A DNA stretch of 51,320 nt from Streptococcus parasanguinis (GTDB lineage: Bacteria > Bacillota > Bacilli > Lactobacillales > Streptococcaceae). Position numbers and translations under genes: made by a program. Where the stretch lies: NCBI RefSeq assembly GCF_016648855.1, contig NZ_JACLQU010000018.1, forward strand, positions 1-51,320, in the 5' to 3' direction. Below, piece after piece: positions 18,380 to 27,257 of this stretch (its first letter is position 1; the number at the start of each line of letters is the position of its first letter). The notes beneath the pieces were generated by a model. The model was given only the letters and a program-made list of their open reading frames with translations. It ran no database searches and was not told the DNA's origin.

Positions 18380-19762
18380 TTACTCGACTTCTGGCATTTG
18401 GCGCACATCGACAAAGCGGCCGGCGATTGCTGCTGCAGCGGCCATTGCTGGGCTACAGAGATGGGTTTTAGCCCCAAATCCTTGGCGGTCTTCAAAGTTC
18501 CGGTTGCTAGTAGAGGCACAGTGGACCCCATCTGGAACCTTGTCTGGGTTCATTCCTAGACACATGGAACATCCTGGATCACGCCATTCAAAGCCCGCAT
18601 CCATAAAGATCTTGTCTAAGCCTATTTTTTCAGCTGCTTGCTTGACTGGACGTGAGCCAGGTACCACAATAGCTGTTAAGTTTGGCGCAATTTTTTTGCC
18701 TTTCACAAACTTGGCTGCCAACTCCAAATCGCTGAGACGCGCATTGGTACAAGAACCGATAAAGATATAGCCTAATTCAATGTCTGCTGGTTTTTGGCCA
18801 GGTTCTAGATCCATATAATGATAAGCCCGTTCATCATTCATGTCGCGAATCTCTGGAAAAGGAGTCTCGAAGTCCACTCCCATAGAAGGATTGGTCCCCC
18901 AAGTCACCATCGGTGCAAGATCAGATACATCCATACGGATGACCTTATCATAAACGGCGTCGTCATCACTAACCAGAGTCTTCCAATCAGCTACTGCGGC
19001 CTCAAAATCATCTGGCACACATTCGCGTCCTCGGAGGTAGTCAAAGGTCGTCTCATCTGGATTCATGATCCCCATTTTGGACCCAAACTCGATCGACATG
19101 TTACAGATAGTCATGCGTTCTTCCATGGTCAAGCGATCAATTGCTTCTCCCCGATACTCTACGACATAGCCAACTCCACAAGCAACACCGTAGCGCGCTA
19201 TCAAAGCTAGGATGTAATCCTTTGAATAGATCCCTTTTTGTGGGGTTCCGGTGAATTCAACCAACATTTTCTTTGGTTTGACTTGCCAGATGGTTTGGGT
19301 GGCAAAGACATGCTCCACTTCACTGGTTCCAATCCCAAAGGCAATGGCACCGAAGGCTCCGTGGGTTGCGGTATGGCTGTCTCCACAGACAATAAATTTC
19401 CCAGGCTGGGTCCGACCGGTTTCAGGGCCCACCATATGAACGATTCCTTGCTTAGCAGAACCATGGGCAGCATGATCAATCCCAAAGTCCACCACATTCT
19501 CAGCTAATTTATCAATCTGGGCTTTTGAAATCACATCTCGAATATCAAAAATATTGACCGTTGGAACATTGTGATCAAAGGTTCCAAAGGTTAAATCGGG
19601 TCGTCTGACCTTGCGTCCTGCGTCCCTTAATCCTTGAAAGGCTTGCGGACTCGTCACTTCGTGGATGTAGTGTTGGTCCACATACATGAGTTGGGGTTGC
19701 CCTTCCACTCCTGTGATCACGTGGCGGTCCCAAAGTTTATCAAAGATAGATTTTCCACTCAT
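18380..19762 (-). CDS. leuC: 3-isopropylmalate dehydratase large subunit
   Basis: Aconitase-family subunit carrying the [4Fe-4S] cluster. The 460-residue protein shows [12 protein letters not shown] (about 127-138) and the cluster cysteines in [11 protein letters not shown] and [13 protein letters not shown] (about 340-415). Length is typical. It follows the DUF1294 gene by 24 bp and pairs with leuD downstream. Confidence 0.97.
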   Translation of the reverse strand: MSGKSIFDKLWDRHVITGVEGQPQLMYVDQHYIHEVTSPQAFQGLRDAGRKVRRPDLTFGTFDHNVPTVNIFDIRDVISKAQIDKLAENVVDFGIDHAAHGSAKQGIVHMVGPETGRTQPGKFIVCGDSHTATHGAFGAIAFGIGTSEVEHVFATQTIWQVKPKKMLVEFTGTPQKGIYSKDYILALIARYGVACGVGYVVEYRGEAIDRLTMEERMTICNMSIEFGSKMGIMNPDETTFDYLRGRECVPDDFEAAVADWKTLVSDDDAVYDKVIRMDVSDLAPMVTWGTNPSMGVDFETPFPEIRDMNDERAYHYMDLEPGQKPADIELGYIFIGSCTNARLSDLELAAKFVKGKKIAPNLTAIVVPGSRPVKQAAEKIGLDKIFMDAGFEWRDPGCSMCLGMNPDKVPDGVHCASTSNRNFEDRQGFGAKTHLCSPAMAAAAAIAGRFVDVRQMPEVE

Positions 19763-19786
19763 CGTCTTTCTCCATTTATCTTCTTG

Positions 19787-20065
19787 TTAGGAAATCCATT
19801 GAAGGATTAGAAAGAGGGCACCTGCTAAAAGAAGGCTACTCCCCCACCAGCTAGCTTGAAAATACCATTTCCGCACCTTGTGGTGAAAGAGATATCCACC
19901 TAGTAGAGCTCCGAATCCACCAAGTAGCCAGCTCTCGAGTAACAGGACCTTTTCAGGAATCCGCCACCTGTTTTGGATAGCTTTTCGTTTATCTAAACCA
20001 TAGGTCAGAAATACGATACTATTCCAAATAGCAATAAGAACTAAACAGCGGTCTCTCCAAGTCAT
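19787..20065 (-). CDS. DUF1294 family membrane protein inside the leu operon
   Basis: A 92-residue protein with two to three hydrophobic helices (around 10-25, 45-62 and 72-90) and the DUF1294 hallmarks YGLDKRKA (about 23-30), RIPEKVLLL and GG-GALLGGYLFHHK. The function of DUF1294 is unknown. ATG 20065 begins one base after the leuB stop (TGA-G-ATG), so translation is probably coupled to leuB; a TTG at 20080 would overlap leuB. Its place between leuB and leuC means it is co-expressed with leucine synthesis. Confidence 0.82.
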   Translation of the reverse strand: MTWRDRCLVLIAIWNSIVFLTYGLDKRKAIQNRWRIPEKVLLLESWLLGGFGALLGGYLFHHKVRKWYFQASWWGSSLLLAGALFLILQWIS

Positions 20066-20066
20066 C

Positions 20067-21104
20067 TCAGAGATTCCCAATAATGGCTGCAGTCATCTCT
20101 GCAGTAGAAGCCTGTCCACCTAGATCCCGTGTCAAGATTCCTTGATTCAAGGTTTGATTGACAGCTTCTTCGATCATTTCTGCACCTGCCGTTTCTCCAA
20201 AACTGTCTCGGAGCATCATGGCAACGGACAGGATCATAGAAATCGGATTGGCAATGCCTTGACCTGCAATATCAGGTGCCGAACCATGAATCGGTTCGTA
20301 CATACTTGGTCCTTGGTCAGAATGACTGGCAGACGGCATCACGCCTAGTGTCCCAGGAAGGACACTCGATTCATCAGATAAGATATCTCCGAATAGATTC
20401 TCTGTCACTACAACATCAAAGCGGGCTGGATTGGTAATCATGATCATGGCCGCACTATCGACAAGCTGGTGCTCTAAGGTCACATCTGTAAATTCTTTGG
20501 CAACTTCTTCTGCCACTTGGCGCCACAATTTAGACGTCGCAAGGACATTTTGCTTATCGATACTGGTCACTTTCTTACCACGTCCTTGCGCGATTTTGAA
20601 GGCTTGGCGCATAATCCGACGGATTTCTTCTGCACTGTAATCATTGATATCGCGCGCTGTATCTTCTTTCAAGATATGCTCTCCAAAGTAAATCCCACCT
20701 GTCAATTCACGCACGACTACAAAGTCGACACCCTCGATACGCTCTGGTTTCAAAGGAGACAAGTGTTTCAAGGCGTCAAAGATCCGTACAGGACGAATAT
20801 TGGCAAAGAGATTTAATTCCTTGCGAATAGCGAGTAACCCTTGTTCTGGACGAACAGGAGCATTATCATACTCAGGACTTCCGATAGCTGCGAGAAGAAT
20901 AGCATCCGCTCCTTTAGCTGCTTGTAGAGTATCTTGGGGAAGTGGGTGGCCAGCGGCATCAATCCCAGCACCCCCAAAAGGTTTGTCTTCTAGACTATAA
21001 TCAAAGCCAATTTTGGGAGCAACAGCTGCGAGAACCTCTAGTCCAGCAGCCATGATCTCAGGGCCAATCCCATCTCCTGCAAGTGTTACAATTTTCTTTG
21101 TCAT
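20067..21104 (-). CDS. leuB: 3-isopropylmalate dehydrogenase
   Basis: NAD-dependent oxidative decarboxylation of 3-isopropylmalate. The 345-residue beta-decarboxylating dehydrogenase has LAGDGIGPEIMAAG (about 6-19), the RPVRIF and RELTGGIYFGEH regions, K-NVLATS and NLFGDILSDESSVLPGTLG (about 239-257). Two ATGs lie six bases apart; the second (21104) has the better spacing from GAGG. It follows leuA by about 18 bp. Confidence 0.96.
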   Translation of the reverse strand: MTKKIVTLAGDGIGPEIMAAGLEVLAAVAPKIGFDYSLEDKPFGGAGIDAAGHPLPQDTLQAAKGADAILLAAIGSPEYDNAPVRPEQGLLAIRKELNLFANIRPVRIFDALKHLSPLKPERIEGVDFVVVRELTGGIYFGEHILKEDTARDINDYSAEEIRRIMRQAFKIAQGRGKKVTSIDKQNVLATSKLWRQVAEEVAKEFTDVTLEHQLVDSAAMIMITNPARFDVVVTENLFGDILSDESSVLPGTLGVMPSASHSDQGPSMYEPIHGSAPDIAGQGIANPISMILSVAMMLRDSFGETAGAEMIEEAVNQTLNQGILTRDLGGQASTAEMTAAIIGNL

Positions 21105-21122
21105 GTTCATTTCCTCTTAGGC

Positions 21123-22679
21123 TTATGGAAGATCACGGTAGGAGACAGCTCGTCCCATCTCACCCGCATTCTCTTTTTGAACCAGCGTATTGGCATTGAT
21201 ATAAGCAATGGCAGAGGCTTTTAATACATCGAAGTCCAAACCAGAGGCATTGAAGATCGTATCTGTATCAACATTTTCCACCGATACCAAGACACGGGCT
21301 TGGGCATCGATTCCATCAGTCACCGCATCGATGTTGTAAGAGGTCAAGCGAACGGTTTGCTTGAAGAATTTATCAATCGCATTAAAGATGGCTTCAACCG
21401 ACCCTTGACCATTGGCAAGGAATTCAAGTACTTCCCCTTCTTCATTGCTGAGGCTAACCGCTGCTGTAATCGTTTCGTCTGCATTGGTTGTCAAGCGGAG
21501 ATCGTTAAATTGGAATCCTTCTGGATTTTCCACTGCTGTACCAGCAACAAGGGCGCGGATATCAGCATCTGTGATCTCGTGTTTTTTGTCTGCCAGAGAT
21601 TTGAACTTAGCAAACAATGGCTTGATGTCTTCTTCTGTAAATTCCAGTCCCAACTCATGCAGTTTTTCGACAAAGGCATGGCGACCAGACAATTTTCCAA
21701 GAGGGAGACTATTGCTCTTAACACCCACCAACTCAGGCGTAATGATTTCATAGGTAAGGGGATTTTTAAGGACCCCATCTTGGTGAATCCCAGACTCGTG
21801 TGAGAAAGCATTGCCACCAACAACCGCCTTGTTTTTAGGAATTGGAATCCCAGAGTAACGAGAGACCAACTCAGAAGTGTTGATGGTTTCATTAAGGACA
21901 ATCGGACTTTCAACTTGGAAATAGTCTTCACGGATATTGAGAGCAACCGCTACTTCTTCAAGCGCCGCATTGCCGGCCCGTTCACCGATTCCATTAATGG
22001 TTCCTTCGACACGACGGGCACCATTTTTAACAGCAGCGAGGCTATTCGCCACGGCCATGCCTAGGTCATCATGGCAATGAGGGGAATAGATAATCTCGCG
22101 GTCTGTCTTGACATGGTCAATCAAGTATTTGAAAATCGCGCCATACTCTGCTGGTGTTGTGAAACCGACTGTATCAGGAATATTGATGTAGCTAGCCCCT
22201 GCGTCAACCGCAGTCTGGACAACTTGCAAGAGGAAATCCAATTCCGTCCGTGTCGCATCTTCTGGTGAGAACTCCACAACCTCAAACTTTGAACGTGCAT
22301 ATGAAACGTGCTCTTTAATGGCTTCAAGAATTTCTTCCTTGCTCTTGTTGAGTTTAAACTCCCGGTGAATGGGACTGGTTGCGATAAAGACGTGAACTTG
22401 CGGATACTTGGCATCCTTTAAGGCTTCATAACAAGCATCAATATCTGATTTGACAGAACGAGCTAGGCCAGTTACGGCTGTCTTGGTTAAGACCTTTGCA
22501 ATTTCCTGTACAGCTGTGAAGGAATCCGGACTAGCCGCTGGAAAACCTGCTTCAATAGCAGAAATACCCCATTTTTCCAATTGTTTGGCAATGGCAATCT
22601 TTTCTTTGATAGAGAAATTAACTCCCGGAGTCTGTTCACCATCCCGAAGGCTGGTATCTAAAAATTCAACTTTGCGCAT
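21123..22679 (-). CDS. leuA: 2-isopropylmalate synthase
   Basis: Condenses acetyl-CoA with 2-oxoisovalerate, the committed and feedback-inhibited step of leucine synthesis. The 518-residue protein has the TIM-barrel HMGL-like domain with [13 protein letters not shown] (7-19) and [13 protein letters not shown] (about 200-212), a linker, and a C-terminal leucine-binding regulatory domain (about 390-518). First gene of leuA-leuB-DUF1294-leuC-leuD, read behind the leader peptide and attenuator. Confidence 0.97.
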   Translation of the reverse strand: MRKVEFLDTSLRDGEQTPGVNFSIKEKIAIAKQLEKWGISAIEAGFPAASPDSFTAVQEIAKVLTKTAVTGLARSVKSDIDACYEALKDAKYPQVHVFIATSPIHREFKLNKSKEEILEAIKEHVSYARSKFEVVEFSPEDATRTELDFLLQVVQTAVDAGASYINIPDTVGFTTPAEYGAIFKYLIDHVKTDREIIYSPHCHDDLGMAVANSLAAVKNGARRVEGTINGIGERAGNAALEEVAVALNIREDYFQVESPIVLNETINTSELVSRYSGIPIPKNKAVVGGNAFSHESGIHQDGVLKNPLTYEIITPELVGVKSNSLPLGKLSGRHAFVEKLHELGLEFTEEDIKPLFAKFKSLADKKHEITDADIRALVAGTAVENPEGFQFNDLRLTTNADETITAAVSLSNEEGEVLEFLANGQGSVEAIFNAIDKFFKQTVRLTSYNIDAVTDGIDAQARVLVSVENVDTDTIFNASGLDFDVLKASAIAYINANTLVQKENAGEMGRAVSYRDLP

Positions 22680-22712
22680 AGGGTCTCCTCATTTCTATGT
22701 AGTGGATATAAA

Positions 22713-22752
22713 GAAAAACATCTCACTCGGTCAACCAAGCGAGATGTTTTTG
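22713..22752 (-). terminator. Attenuator terminator of the leu operon
   Basis: On the minus strand ACATCTCGCTTGG pairs with CCGAGTGAGATGT (one mismatch) around TTGA and is followed by T residues, between the leader peptide and leuA. This is the stop structure of a classical attenuator. Confidence 0.8.
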
Positions 22753-22789
22753 CCCGCTTGGTAAGCCAAACAGGACTAATGCTTCTGCA

Positions 22790-22843
22790 CTAGCCCTTAT
22801 ACCTCAACAACAAAGCAAATTGAATAAACTTAGCTGTTTTCAT
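22790..22843 (-). CDS. leuL: Leucine leader peptide (17 aa)
   Basis: ATG 22843 opens a 17-codon frame, MKTAKFIQFALLLRYKG, with three consecutive leucine TTG codons at positions 11-13 and an AAGGAG site eight bases upstream. It lies between a strong promoter and the terminator hairpin before leuA. Ribosome stalling at the Leu codons when charged tRNA-Leu is scarce should favour an antiterminator and expression of leuABCD. The use of TTG only, one leucine codon type, would make one tRNA the sensor. Confidence 0.85.
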   Translation of the reverse strand: MKTAKFIQFALLLRYKG

Positions 22844-22879
22844 GTTTGACTTTCTCCTTTGTTCAATGTCTTGTTTAGT

Positions 22880-22908
22880 ATTTTAGCATAGGGAAAAAGC
22901 AATGTCAA
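22880..22908 (-). promoter_or_regulatory. leu operon promoter
   Basis: TTGACA and TAAAAT are exactly 17 bp apart on the minus strand. A weaker CodY-like box (12 of 15, 22920-22934) lies just upstream of the -35. Confidence 0.85.
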
Positions 22909-22981
22909 GAATTTTCTACAATATTCAGAATTTTTTGAATAGAAACAAAATAGAGCTTTCATTTCTAGTTAGATTGAAGAT

Positions 22982-23084
22982 AAAGTCATCTTAGAAACTT
23001 TCCGTCATGAGAAAAGTGCTAGAAACACTATTGTTTCTAGCACTCGGAATTATTGAACCTAAGGAAAGTTTTTAAGATGACTTT
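22982..23084. repeat. Modular palindromic repeat, copy 1 (short form)
   Basis: The ends are 22-bp inverted repeats with one mismatch (AAAGTCATCTTA then AACTTTCC on the left). Inside is a perfect 12-bp hairpin AGTGCTAGAAAC/GTTTCTAGCACT, then CGGAATTATTGA and CCTAAGG. It has the ends and first hairpin of the copies at 46154-46313 and 47841-47978 but lacks their third module. It sits between ypmS and the leu promoter. Confidence 0.8.
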
Positions 23085-23112
23085 GAATTCAATTTGAATA
23101 GCCTCTTTCACC

Positions 23113-23745
23113 CTACTTCTTCTGATACAAATCGAAAACGATCTTGTCATTATAGAGGTCAATGGTATTGGCCTTGACATAGATTCCAAAGTCATTGTCA
23201 ATTTCTGGCAATACAATGGTGATGGTAGACTGCTTGGGTGAGATCTGAACAAATTTTGGGATATTTTTATTTTTACTCAAGAGCTGCAAGACCATCCTTT
23301 GTGGAATTTGAAAGGTTCCAACTGAAAAATCCTTCACCGTCAAGAGGATGTTCCCATTTTCCAATTTGGATGGTTGGAAGTAAATATATAAGGGATACTC
23401 CTTTCCTAAGAGACTCAACTGCCCTTCTAATAGGATTTGCTGATTGTCCGCATAGACCTTGTAGTCGGACAGCTTATATTTTTTCAGTAGCGATTTGATA
23501 GTATCATTGAGTTGATCCCGAGTCGTTGTCATGGTTCCAACTTTGACATCTTTGATGCCAACTGCTTGATGAAGCTGGCTAACATCTTCTCTTGGCGTCG
23601 CTAAGCGTCCTTGCACAACTATAGCGAAGGCTAAGAGAAGGCTGACCAAACCTAAAAATAACCATTTCCAAATATTGATTTTTTGAAGGAATGGGACCTT
23701 CTCTTTGATGGGATTATTTTTGACTCCAAGTTTTTTTCGTGGCAT
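23113..23745 (-). CDS. ypmS: YpmS-like membrane-anchored protein (DUF2140)
   Basis: A 210-residue protein with a basic N-terminus, one membrane anchor (about 28-46) and an extracellular domain. FQIPQRMVLQLL and VLPEIDNDFGIYVKA resemble the DUF2140/YpmS family; its function is unknown to me. The start overlaps the end of ypmR by 32 bp, which suggests translational coupling; YpmR and YpmS are neighbours in other Firmicutes too. Confidence 0.8.
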   Translation of the reverse strand: MPRKKLGVKNNPIKEKVPFLQKINIWKWLFLGLVSLLLAFAIVVQGRLATPREDVSQLHQAVGIKDVKVGTMTTTRDQLNDTIKSLLKKYKLSDYKVYADNQQILLEGQLSLLGKEYPLYIYFQPSKLENGNILLTVKDFSVGTFQIPQRMVLQLLSKNKNIPKFVQISPKQSTITIVLPEIDNDFGIYVKANTIDLYNDKIVFDLYQKK

Positions 23746-24556
23746 TGATTTTCTCCAATATTGCTTGTTTCATCTTTTCATAGCCCGTATTGTTGGGGTG
23801 AAAGCTATCCTCTTCATACAGGGCATCATTGATAACGGTTGTCTTCCCATCACTGATTTCTGATACGCCCATTTTTCCATCAATTCCTTTATAAAGCAGA
23901 TCATTGATCGGAACGAAATAGACCTGATCAAATTGCGCGATGGTTTCTTCCGTCGTCTCATTCCAACGATCTACAGCCGTCTGGATACTAGTTAATTCAG
24001 GAAAATTCAGGTAAAGAGGATTGTAGATCCCCACTACATAAATGGGAAGATGGGGATTGTCCTTTCTGGCCTTTGTAATAATTTCTTTGAGGTTCGCTGT
24101 ATAATTCTTGAGCGGCTTTTGGATATCTGATAGAGAAAAATCACTCAGATGATCGACAACAACTTTGCGCAGATCATTTCCCCCAACCGTTAAGGTCATG
24201 ACACGCGCCTTTTTGAGATCCTTCTGAAGATCTGTTTGCTTCTTGAGCCGATCTAAGATCTGAGAACTTGTATTCCCAGCTACTCCATAGTTGACAGGCT
24301 GGTACTGGCCGTCATTTTCATTAGACAGGCTTTGAGCAAGGATGGGCACGAAGCCCCCTTGCTTGGTGCTATCCCCTACTCCTTCGGTCAGTGAATCCCC
24401 TAGAGCTACATAAGTATAGGTGATTTCTTTCGCAGCCGTTTTGGGCTTGGTCATGCGAGGAGATGCAGTTGGTAGCAGAGCACGAAATAGAAAGACAAAG
24501 ACAAGAAGGCTGGTTAAAAAGAATACCAAGCCTTGCATCATTTTTTTGAGATTCAT
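23714..24556 (-). CDS. ypmR: SGNH/GDSL-family lipase/esterase, YpmR-like
   Basis: A 280-residue protein with an N-terminal signal-anchor (about 8-28) and an SGNH-hydrolase domain outside the membrane: block I ALGDSLTEGVGD (about 50-61, nucleophile Ser), block III TVGGNDLRK (about 122-130) and the C-terminal D-x-x-H in EDSFHPNNTGYEKMK (about 252-266). The family hydrolyses esters of lipids or sugars; the substrate is not known. It follows pyrC by 15 bp and overlaps ypmS. Confidence 0.88.
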   Translation of the reverse strand: MNLKKMMQGLVFFLTSLLVFVFLFRALLPTASPRMTKPKTAAKEITYTYVALGDSLTEGVGDSTKQGGFVPILAQSLSNENDGQYQPVNYGVAGNTSSQILDRLKKQTDLQKDLKKARVMTLTVGGNDLRKVVVDHLSDFSLSDIQKPLKNYTANLKEIITKARKDNPHLPIYVVGIYNPLYLNFPELTSIQTAVDRWNETTEETIAQFDQVYFVPINDLLYKGIDGKMGVSEISDGKTTVINDALYEEDSFHPNNTGYEKMKQAILEKINATKKTWSQK

Positions 24557-24570
24557 ATGAATACGATCGC

Positions 24571-25839
24571 TTATCCTTGAAAAATCACTTGTCCATCACA
24601 GATTGTATAAGCAACTTTCCCTTTTAATGTTTCACCCACAAATGGTGAATTGCCAGCTTTTGAAGCGAAATGATCCGATACCAGACGATCTGCTTCTGGA
24701 TCAAAGATGGTTAAATCAGCCGGTCCATCCACTGCAATATATCCGGCATCAAAATCATAGAGACGTGCTGGATTATAGGACATCTTTTCAAGCAATTGCA
24801 TCAGGCTTAAATGGCCAGCATGCACCAAGTAGGTCAAACCAAGAGAAAGCGAAGTTTCAAGCCCAGTCATGCCAGATGGTGCTTTGGTAATATCAGGAAC
24901 ATTCTTCTCATCTGCATGGTGAGGCGCGTGGTCCGTCGCAATCACGGAGATGACGCCTGACTTCAAGCCTTCAATCACTGCTAGACGGTCAGATTCCAAG
25001 CGAAGAGGTGGATTCATCTTAGCATTGCTTCCTTTAGTCAAGAGCAGACTTTCTGTTTTCGAAAAGTGTTGAGGTGCCACTTCTGCCGTCACATGAGCTC
25101 CTAATCCTTGGGCAAATTCCACCACCTTGACACTTTCTTCCTTGGAAAGGTGTTGGATATGGAGGTGAGCACCTGTCGCATGGGCAATCATGGCATCACG
25201 CGCAGCCATTGAATATTCGGCTACACCCGTCGCCCCACAGACATGGAAGTGTTCCTTAGCAATGTTCTCATTCAAACCAAGAATGCCATTCAACTCAGGG
25301 TCTTCTTCATGCAGACTAATAAAGGTTCCTAGACGCTTAGCTTCTTCCAAGGCTTGGCGGACAACCTTAGTGCTTTGAAGGGGAATCCCATCATCTGAAA
25401 ATCCTACTGCACCAGCCTTAAGCAGTCCTTCGAAATCTGTCAGGTGTTGACCGTCAAAGTTCTTAGTCACCGTCGCAACCGTATGAATGTGAAGATTTTC
25501 CTTGGCTGCAGAAGCTAAGACTTCTTCTAAGGTAGCAATATCTGAAATGGTCGGATTGGTATTGGCCATCATAACCACTCGGGTAAAACCACCCGCAGCT
25601 GCGGCTAAGGCACCCGTATGGATGTCTTCTTTATGAGTTTGACCGGGTTCACGGAAATGCACGTGTACATCGATCAAACCAGGAGCTACAACCAGACCAG
25701 TAGCATCAAAGACTTCTTGTCCATCCGTTGGGAGGTTTTCAGCGATCTCTACAATTTTCTTTCCTTCAATGCGAAGATCACAGACTTGATCCAAGCCTGT
25801 CTTGGGATCCATTACGCGACCATTTTTAATGACAACCAT
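24571..25839 (-). CDS. pyrC: Dihydroorotase
   Basis: Closes N-carbamoyl-aspartate to dihydroorotate, step three of pyrimidine synthesis. The 422-residue amidohydrolase has the zinc motif [10 protein letters not shown] (about 58-67), NTNPTISD, conserved metal-ligand His regions (HICHVCGATG-like, LHIQHLS) and IATDHAPHH (about 302-310). It is separated from the other pyr genes by about 4 kb and lies in a ung-mutX-pyrC-ypmR-ypmS run, without a PyrR attenuator of its own. Confidence 0.96.
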   Translation of the reverse strand: MVVIKNGRVMDPKTGLDQVCDLRIEGKKIVEIAENLPTDGQEVFDATGLVVAPGLIDVHVHFREPGQTHKEDIHTGALAAAAGGFTRVVMMANTNPTISDIATLEEVLASAAKENLHIHTVATVTKNFDGQHLTDFEGLLKAGAVGFSDDGIPLQSTKVVRQALEEAKRLGTFISLHEEDPELNGILGLNENIAKEHFHVCGATGVAEYSMAARDAMIAHATGAHLHIQHLSKEESVKVVEFAQGLGAHVTAEVAPQHFSKTESLLLTKGSNAKMNPPLRLESDRLAVIEGLKSGVISVIATDHAPHHADEKNVPDITKAPSGMTGLETSLSLGLTYLVHAGHLSLMQLLEKMSYNPARLYDFDAGYIAVDGPADLTIFDPEADRLVSDHFASKAGNSPFVGETLKGKVAYTICDGQVIFQG

Positions 25840-25850
25840 TGCATTCTCCT

Positions 25851-26315
25851 TTATTCATAAAAATCAACATGCGACTCTAACAAGCGATCGCCGTCATAGC
25901 GAAACATTGCTGAAAAGAAGGGTTTATCCTCCAACAACCACTCGACAAAGGTGTGGTCCCCTTCCCAGGTTGGTTTTGAGAGGACTTGATCATAAGGCAC
26001 CCACTCCAAGGTCCCTTCGTTACACTCGATTAGTTCTCCTTCAAAATCTGTTACCTTGAAGACATAGGTGTACCAGTCTAAATCTGGAGTGAACTCCGGA
26101 AAGGTAATGATCCCTTTTAAGACTGGCTTGGCTCTAAGGCCCGTCTCCTCAAAAATCTCACGCGCAGCACACTCCTGTGGAGTTTCTCCGCGTTCTAGTT
26201 TTCCACCAACTCCGATCCATTTACCTTCATGGACATCATTGGGCTTTTTATTGCGATGCAGCATGAGAAATTCTTTCCCATTGTCAATGTAACAAATCGT
26301 TGCTAATTGTGGCAT
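25851..26315 (-). CDS. mutX: Nudix hydrolase, MutX/MutT-type (8-oxo-dGTP diphosphatase)
   Basis: A 154-residue Nudix protein with the full box [23 protein letters not shown] (36-58 region). Its place between ung and pyrC is that of streptococcal mutX, which removes 8-oxo-dGTP from the nucleotide pool and prevents transversions. The pairing with uracil-DNA glycosylase makes a small DNA-fidelity unit. The substrate is inferred from family and context. Confidence 0.88.
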   Translation of the reverse strand: MPQLATICYIDNGKEFLMLHRNKKPNDVHEGKWIGVGGKLERGETPQECAAREIFEETGLRAKPVLKGIITFPEFTPDLDWYTYVFKVTDFEGELIECNEGTLEWVPYDQVLSKPTWEGDHTFVEWLLEDKPFFSAMFRYDGDRLLESHVDFYE

Positions 26316-26324
26316 TTCTTTCTC

Positions 26325-26978
26325 CTATCTTAACCAATCAATCGGCTCGCGTCCCGCCTCTTTCAAAAATTGATTGGTTTTTGAAAAGGGTTGGGAACCA
26401 AAGAATCCTCGGTAGGCCGATAAGGGACTTGGGTGAGCTGATTCAAGGACCAAATGTCGATCGTGGGTAATCAGCGGCTTTTTCTTACGGGCATAAGATC
26501 CCCAGAGGATAAAGACAACAGGCTCCTCCAACTCATTGACCACCTTGATCACAGCATCTGTGAAAGGCTCCCAAATTAGTCCTGCATGACCATTAGCCTG
26601 ACCAGCTGGAACCGTCAAACAGGCATTGAGCAAGAGCACCCCTTGCTCCGCCCAAGAGGTCAGATCGTGGGAACGCTTCTCTCCGATATCTGAGCGCAAT
26701 TCTTTAAGAATATTTTGCAAAGAAGGTGGCGCTGGTACATGATCTGGAACAGAAAAACTTAAGCCCTGCGCCTGATCCGGTCCATGGTAGGGATCTTGAC
26801 CTAAGATCAAGACCTTGACCTGATCCATCTCTGTCGTCTGCAAGGCCTTAAAGACCTTGTCACGCGGTGGATAAACCACTCCTTTGCTATAGACTTCATT
26901 CATAAAGTCATTGATCTGGTGAAAATACCCTTCTGGAAGATGGGATTTGATGGCTTCATGCCAGGGTGAATGCTGCAT
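26325..26978 (-). CDS. ung: Uracil-DNA glycosylase
   Basis: Removes uracil from DNA. The 217-residue family 1 enzyme has the water-activating loop [14 protein letters not shown] (about 60-73), LLLNACLTV and the minor-groove loop [10 protein letters not shown] (about 186-195). GGAG precedes the ATG. An extended -10 (TGGTATAAT, TATAAT at 27015-27020 on the minus strand) starts the ung-mutX-pyrC-ypmR-ypmS transcript. Confidence 0.97.
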   Translation of the reverse strand: MQHSPWHEAIKSHLPEGYFHQINDFMNEVYSKGVVYPPRDKVFKALQTTEMDQVKVLILGQDPYHGPDQAQGLSFSVPDHVPAPPSLQNILKELRSDIGEKRSHDLTSWAEQGVLLLNACLTVPAGQANGHAGLIWEPFTDAVIKVVNELEEPVVFILWGSYARKKKPLITHDRHLVLESAHPSPLSAYRGFFGSQPFSKTNQFLKEAGREPIDWLR

Positions 26979-27052
26979 GGAAACTCTCCGCTATCCAATA
27001 AATTCTTACCTTCCATTATACCACATTTGAAGCAGATCCACTGGATAAAAAA

Positions 27053-27228
27053 GAGGCTGGGACAAAAGTCCTAGCCTCTCAATTATTTTTGGATTGTCGA
27101 GCAAGACGCAGTGGTTGAGTGGGCTCTACTACGCTGATTTTATCAGCTTTTACAGCCCTACTCAACTGTGCGGAGGTGGGACGACGAAATCGAATTCTAA
27201 CGAATTACCGATTTCTGTCCCACTCTCT
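27053..27228 (-). repeat. 176-bp triple-hairpin intergenic repeat, copy B
   Basis: Three stems follow each other: GAGGCT-GGGAC/GTCC-AGCCTC; GTTGAGT-GGGCT/AGCCC-ACTCAAC with an inner GCTGAT/ATCAGC; and GTGGGAC/GTCCCAC. It differs from the copy at 44583 in about three bases. It lies downstream of the glycosyltransferase-like gene (stop at 27258) in the same orientation relative to the gene as the other copies. Confidence 0.88.
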
Positions 27229-27257
27229 GTTTCTGCCTGTCAAACAAGCGAGAGCTT

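Noticed and set aside
22700..22860. T-box riboswitch before leuA
   Set aside because: No T-box sequence (TGGnACCGCG type) is present, whereas a leader peptide with Leu codons is.
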